This document shows positions 60,157 through 64,000 of a stretch of 64,000 nt of DNA, in pieces (position 1 is the first letter of the stretch; each line of letters begins with the position of its first letter). Made by a program: the position numbers and the translations under genes. The notes under the pieces are model-generated. The model ran no database searches, had not been told where the DNA came from, and was given only the letters and a program-made list of their open reading frames with translations. This stretch comes from Parafrankia irregularis (GTDB lineage: Bacteria > Actinomycetota > Actinomycetes > Frankiales > Frankiaceae): contig NZ_FAOZ01000001.1 in NCBI RefSeq assembly GCF_001536285.1, forward strand, positions 1-64,000, written 5' to 3'.

Positions 60157-61086
60157 ATGCACACCGCGCACACCGCCGCGCAGGGAGACGGTCCGTCGGA
60201 CACCGAAAGCTACGGTTTCGTCGGCCTCGGGCACCAGGGTGCCCAGATCGTCCAGGCCTGTGTGGCGGGCGGACTGCGGCCGATCGTGTACGACCTGCGA
60301 GCCGACCGGGTCGAACAGGTCCGCTCCGCACGCGTCGAGGTGGCCGGGAGCCTGTCCGACCTCGGCCGCCGGGTCACGATCGCGTCCGTGTGCGTCTTCT
60401 CCGACGACGACGTCCGCACGGTGGTCGCCGGGCCCGGCGGCCTGCTGGAGACGATGCCCTGGGGCGGCCTGATCGTCATCCACAGCACCTGTTCGCCCGG
60501 GACCTGTGCCGAGCTGGCCGCCCTCGCCCACGAGCGCGGACTCGTGCTGCTCGACGCACCGGTCAGCAACGGAGCGCGCACGGAGTCCGGCCGGGCGCTC
60601 GTGGTGCTGGCCGGTGGTGACGAGGAGCAGGTACGTCGGTGCGCCCCGATCTTCGATCTGTTCGCGCACACCGTGCTGCACACCGGCGAGGTGGGCAGCG
60701 CCCAGCTCGTGAAGCTGCTGAACAACGCCGTGTTCGTCGTGCACCGGGGCGCGACGGTCGACGCGCTGCGGGCCGCGCGCGAGCTCGGCCTGGACCCGGA
60801 CCGGGTGCGGCTCGCCCTGCAGGCGTGCAGCGCCAGCGCCCGGGCGCTGCCCCCCGGCGACCGGCCACTGGGTCTCGCCGGCGGCGGGCCCGATCTGAGC
60901 GCACTCGCCGCGCTGCTCCGCAAGGACCTGTCGCTTCTCGGCTCGGCCCTGGCCGACGTCCGCCAGGACGCCGGCCCGTTGGGCGCGCTCGCCCGGCAGG
61001 CCCTCGACACGCTGCTCGACCCGCTCGCCGCCACGGCTCGCCCCGACCCGTCGTCGCGGCTGGCCGTCGCGGAGCTTCCGGGCTGA
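60157..61086 (+). CDS. 3-hydroxyisobutyrate dehydrogenase-like NAD(P)-oxidoreductase
   Basis: This 309-residue member of the beta-hydroxyacid dehydrogenase family has the dinucleotide site YGFVGLGHQGAQI, substrate loop DAPVSNGARTESGRALVVLAGG and catalytic Lys in AQLVKLLNN. It catalyses reversible NAD(P)-linked oxidation of a hydroxy acid or reduction of the semialdehyde. The substrate is not deducible. ATG 60157 has TTGAGGAGAG upstream. It lies 101 bases after the CMD gene and is probably the last member of the DUF3050 cluster. Confidence 0.9.
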   Translation: MHTAHTAAQGDGPSDTESYGFVGLGHQGAQIVQACVAGGLRPIVYDLRADRVEQVRSARVEVAGSLSDLGRRVTIASVCVFSDDDVRTVVAGPGGLLETMPWGGLIVIHSTCSPGTCAELAALAHERGLVLLDAPVSNGARTESGRALVVLAGGDEEQVRRCAPIFDLFAHTVLHTGEVGSAQLVKLLNNAVFVVHRGATVDALRAARELGLDPDRVRLALQACSASARALPPGDRPLGLAGGGPDLSALAALLRKDLSLLGSALADVRQDAGPLGALARQALDTLLDPLAATARPDPSSRLAVAELPG

Positions 61087-61505
61087 TCACGGACGCGGTG
61101 GGAGCACCCGGGGAGACCTGACCGTCGTCCCGGCGATCGCGGCGCGGGCCGGGCACCGGACATCCGCTTCCGCCCACGCCGGTCAACCGATTTCGCGGAT
61201 AACCGCGAGATCGCACGCCGCCCCACGGGCCGGTGGTTTTCCGATACGGACATCCGCAGAACCCGACAGTAACCGAAACGGAGAACAACACCCCCCGGGC
61301 GGCGTCATTCGCTGCGACGCGGGCGGTCTGACGAGTTGACAGCTATGCGCACACAGATGAAACTCCTAGTCGACTGACGGGAGAAAGCCGATTCACGACC
61401 GGCTGGGCGGACCTTCGACGGCAGGCCGGAATGCGGGCCGATTGCGCCTCTGGCGGTCCACGAACAGGCACCGCAGGAACCATAGTAGGAAGGGTGGACT
61501 CGCCC
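61087..61505. other. Intergenic region
   Basis: No gene is seen in 61087-61505. The sequence from about 61262 to 61500 is less GC-rich (CAGTAACCGAAACGG, GATGAAACTCCTAGTCGACTGACGGG) and may hold the promoter of the next gene. No repeat or hairpin stands out. Confidence 0.3.
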
Positions 61506-63092
61506 GTGTCGCAATGCGGCGACTGCCAGAACACGGCCCATTTCACCTCGACACCGCCCGGCACCACGTGGAATCGGGGCGGACGACGGCCGGCAGGACG
61601 GGCCTTGTTATTAGATTTGCGACGGCGAAAACCGCCGGCCCGGGAAAGAAAGGCGACCCGACTGCTGCAGAAGGCCCGGCTCGCGCAGAACACCGGAGAC
61701 ACGAACCGGGCCGTGGAACTCCAGTCGGCGGCCGCACAGGTTATGGCAGAACTGCACGCGGAATCGCCGGACGACCAGCGGTGCACACGGATTCTCGGTG
61801 GCATCAGCTACGACCTGGCCGGTTTGTGCCATCGGGCCGGTGACGCGTCAGCCGCGATCCGGGCGCTGGACACCGGCGAGCGGCTCTACGCCGCTCTCGC
61901 CGACCGGGCACCGGCAGCAGCCGGCCAGCTCGCCGACGTGCGCGTGCGGCGCGGCCTGATCCACGCCGGGCAGGGGCACGGCGCCTCCGCACTGGCGGAC
62001 GTGCAGGCGGTGTTCCACCCATGGTCGCGGCCGGGCGGGTCCTGCCGGCGAGGCGGCTCCTGCCAGCAGGAAGGGGCGCGCCCGCCGGACCCGCCCGCCG
62101 TGCCCGACGGGCCTGACGGGGCGCGGGTGCTCGCTCTCGCCAGTGACGTGCTCGCGGCGTTCGGGGACCCGGACCTGGCACTCGTGGCGGCCGACCTCGC
62201 GATCCGCGCCGGGCTCGGCACGCTCACGCCGGGCGGCACCGCTGCCCCGGCGATCATCTCCAGTCACCCTGCCCATCCCGGCCATCTCACGCATCCCGGC
62301 TATCTCGCGCGCGCCTGCCGGGTGGCGGCGGTCATCAGGCAGGCCCGCGGTCCCGCCGAAGCCGACCGGGCCGAACGGCTGGCGGCCGCCGCCGCACATC
62401 TCGGCGTGCCGCCGGCCGTGACCGTGGTGGAGCGTCGGCTCGCGACGCGGAACCCACCGGACCTCGCCCTCGGTCTGGCGGGCGCCCTGCGGGCCGCCCG
62501 GCGCCATGGCGACCGACATGCCGCGGACCATCTGCTCGAGACGGTGATCGAGCCCTGGGCGGGCGAGGCCAATCAACCGGCCTCGCCGGCGCTGGCACCC
62601 GCGCGAATACCCGCACCGACCTGGCACAGCCGGATCACGGCACTCGATCCGGCCGGGCCGGCCGGGCCGGCGCGGGACGCGAGGGCGGCGGGCCACGCCG
62701 CCGTGCTGGCCCGGCTGGCGGGCGATGTCCTGCCCGCCGACCCGTCCGCCGGTATGCGGCTGGTGCTGGAGGCCCACAGCCTGCGCACCGCGGCCCCCCG
62801 AGCGGGCCTGCGCGGCCTCGCCGCGGTGTCGACGGACTCGGACTGGGCAGGCCTTCTGCTCACCGCGAGCCGCCAGGCCGCCGCCGCGCAGGATCCGGAG
62901 CTCGCCGCCGATCTGGCGGTCTGGGCGGCACGGCCGGCCGCTGCCCGGACAGCGCCCGAGGCCGGCGGCCGGGTCGCGATCGGCGGCCGGGTCGGGGCCG
63001 ACCGACGGCCGGAGACCCCCGGCCAGGGCACACCCAGGCACCCGACGCACGCGCCCGCCCGGGCCGAAGCCTGGTGGGCGCTGCCGTGCTGA
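61506..63092 (+). CDS. TPR-like hypothetical protein
   Basis: This protein has 528 residues if GTG 61506 is used (GGAAGGG about 11 bases upstream); GTG 61494 is also possible. The N-terminal part has rare TTA codons near 61607-61614. Helical-pair repeats resembling TPRs occur at about 55-135 (KARLAQNTGDTNRAVELQSAAAQVMAEL; DLAGLCHRAGDASAAIRALDTGERLYAAL) and again later. The remainder is Ala/Arg/Gly-rich. No catalytic motif is seen. It is followed after 70 bases by a SARP regulator gene, so a regulatory or scaffold role is a fair guess. TTA codons are rare in such genomes and can make translation depend on a bldA-type tRNA. Confidence 0.6.
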   Translation: MSQCGDCQNTAHFTSTPPGTTWNRGGRRPAGRALLLDLRRRKPPARERKATRLLQKARLAQNTGDTNRAVELQSAAAQVMAELHAESPDDQRCTRILGGISYDLAGLCHRAGDASAAIRALDTGERLYAALADRAPAAAGQLADVRVRRGLIHAGQGHGASALADVQAVFHPWSRPGGSCRRGGSCQQEGARPPDPPAVPDGPDGARVLALASDVLAAFGDPDLALVAADLAIRAGLGTLTPGGTAAPAIISSHPAHPGHLTHPGYLARACRVAAVIRQARGPAEADRAERLAAAAAHLGVPPAVTVVERRLATRNPPDLALGLAGALRAARRHGDRHAADHLLETVIEPWAGEANQPASPALAPARIPAPTWHSRITALDPAGPAGPARDARAAGHAAVLARLAGDVLPADPSAGMRLVLEAHSLRTAAPRAGLRGLAAVSTDSDWAGLLLTASRQAAAAQDPELAADLAVWAARPAAARTAPEAGGRVAIGGRVGADRRPETPGQGTPRHPTHAPARAEAWWALPC

Positions 63093-63162
63093 CGTCCCGG
63101 AACGATCGAACCCATCGAACCCGTCGGAACCGGTCAGCTCCGCCGACAGTCCTGGAGGACCG

Positions 63163-64000
63163 ATGAAGACAACCGGACGGACACCGGTGGCCGGCGGCCC
63201 CGGCTTCGCCTTACTCGGCCCGCTCGAGGTCCGCGACGAGCTCGGCCGGCTGGTTCCGGTCTCCGCTCCCAAGCAGCGCGGCGTCCTGGCGGCCCTGCTG
63301 GTCGACGCCGGCACCGTCGTTTCGGCCGACCGCCTGGCGGACCTGCTCTGGGACGGATCGCCCCCGCCGTCCGCGCGCAAGACCCTCGAGAACTACGTCA
63401 GCCGGCTGCGCCGGTTACTGGAGCCGTCGTCGGCCGGCCGGATCGTGACCCGCTCCCCGGGGTATCTGCTCGAGCCACGGGACACCGCCGACATCGACCT
63501 GGTGGCGCAGGCCGCTCTCACCGCGCGGGCGCAGGACGCCGCGGCGCGCTCGGACTGGGTCCACGCGGCCGCGGACGCGCGAGACGCCCTCGCGCTGTGG
63601 CGCGGTGACCCCTTCTGCGACGTGCCGGTGGAGCGCCTGCGGCGCGAGCAGGCGCCGCATCTGGCCGAGGCCCAGCTGCGACTGCGGGAGCTGGCGCTGA
63701 CCGCCCAGGTGATGACGGGCGACCACCACGGCGCGGTGACGGGCCTGCGACGCCTCGTCGAGGAGACCAGGATCCGGGAGCATCCCTGGGAGATGCTGAT
63801 CCTTGCCCTGTACCGCTGTGGCCGCAAGGCCGAGGCCTTCGACGCCTACCGCGCGGTCGGGCGCGTCCTGCGGGACGAGCTCGGGGTCGGCCCCGGCCGC
63901 GGCCTTCAGCGGCTGCACCGGATCATGCTGGCCGACGACCAGCCCGCCCCGCCCTCCGCCCTCGACCCAGCCGACCTCGAGGGTGCCCACCGGACCGCGG
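63163..64000 (+). CDS. SARP-family (AfsR/DnrI-like) transcriptional regulator, truncated by window end
   Basis: The first 279 residues are present. They contain an OmpR-type winged helix (FALLGPLEVRDELGRLVPVS, PKQRGVLAALLVDAGTVVSADRLADLLWD, KTLENYVSRLRRLL) followed by the bacterial transcriptional activation domain (ALALWRGDPFCDVP through AYRAVGRVLRDELGVGPG). SARPs activate secondary-metabolite clusters in actinobacteria. ATG 63163 follows TGGAGGACC with good spacing. The frame is still open at the edge, so it may continue into an NB-ARC/TPR region as in AfsR. Target genes may lie to the right of the window. Confidence 0.9.
   Translation, partial: MKTTGRTPVAGGPGFALLGPLEVRDELGRLVPVSAPKQRGVLAALLVDAGTVVSADRLADLLWDGSPPPSARKTLENYVSRLRRLLEPSSAGRIVTRSPGYLLEPRDTADIDLVAQAALTARAQDAAARSDWVHAAADARDALALWRGDPFCDVPVERLRREQAPHLAEAQLRLRELALTAQVMTGDHHGAVTGLRRLVEETRIREHPWEMLILALYRCGRKAEAFDAYRAVGRVLRDELGVGPGRGLQRLHRIMLADDQPAPPSALDPADLEGAHRTA

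Overview
The window is a high-GC actinobacterial chromosome segment. Codon use, a conservon operon, a DosR-type regulator with Hrp1, an IdeR-like iron box and a SARP regulator all fit this. The gene mix suggests Frankia or a close relative, but no ribosomal or other taxonomic marker is present, so the genus is inferred. No tRNA, rRNA, CRISPR array, transposase or integrase was seen.

Region by region. 1-2157: the end of a fibronectin III surface protein running off the left edge, then a Ser/Thr kinase. 2418-8096: a complete conservon (CvnA-B-C-D) whose genes overlap, ending in two cytochrome P450s. The first P450 lacks the K-helix ExxR arginine, as in the CYP157 family. 8260-11169: copper module (CopC, CopD-CtaG fusion) with a candidate operator. 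11240-14654: a BpsA-like (branched polyamine synthase family) protein divergent from a type II NADH dehydrogenase. 14655-14987: two tandem 95-bp units with 48-bp imperfect palindromes, related to a perfect 50-bp palindrome at 36860-36909 and a degenerate copy at 47635-47681. 14988-24760 (minus strand): CtpE-like P-type ATPase, UppP, a histone H1-like protein, an unknown, an MBL hydrolase and an NB-ARC/TPR protein.

25548-31346: a lipoprotein, a DUF2889 protein and a hypoxia-type group consisting of a DevR/DosR-like regulator, a LIM-like zinc protein, an Hrp1-like CBS protein and an Rv2004c-like kinase-fold protein. 31449-33175: a CDF metal exporter overlapping a CmtR-like repressor, with a palindrome touching the repressor's start codon. 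33294-34981: a hydrolase, then bacterioferritin with tandem IdeR-like boxes upstream. 35322-42566: a membrane protein, then a minus-strand run with a CoA-transferase of rearranged domain order, AIM24, a methyltransferase, a Nudix hydrolase, an inactive Nudix-TerB fusion and a divergent proline dehydrogenase-like protein. 42789-47546: PhoD-like phosphatase, 6-phosphofructokinase and a SrkA-like kinase.

48165-53363: a SWIM zinc-finger protein followed by a 1519-residue SF1 helicase with a C-terminal Vsr/MTES_1575-type nuclease, the best candidate defence gene here. 53377-56227: small membrane and zinc-ribbon proteins and an enoyl-CoA hydratase. 56518-61086: a compact cluster (DUF3050 heme-oxygenase-like protein, membrane-anchored AMP-forming ligase, carboxymuconolactone decarboxylase-like protein, 3-hydroxyisobutyrate dehydrogenase-like protein) with overlapping starts and stops, possibly an undescribed small-molecule pathway. 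The window ends in a TPR-like protein and the start of a SARP regulator.

Functional assignments come from motifs read by eye. No database search was run.
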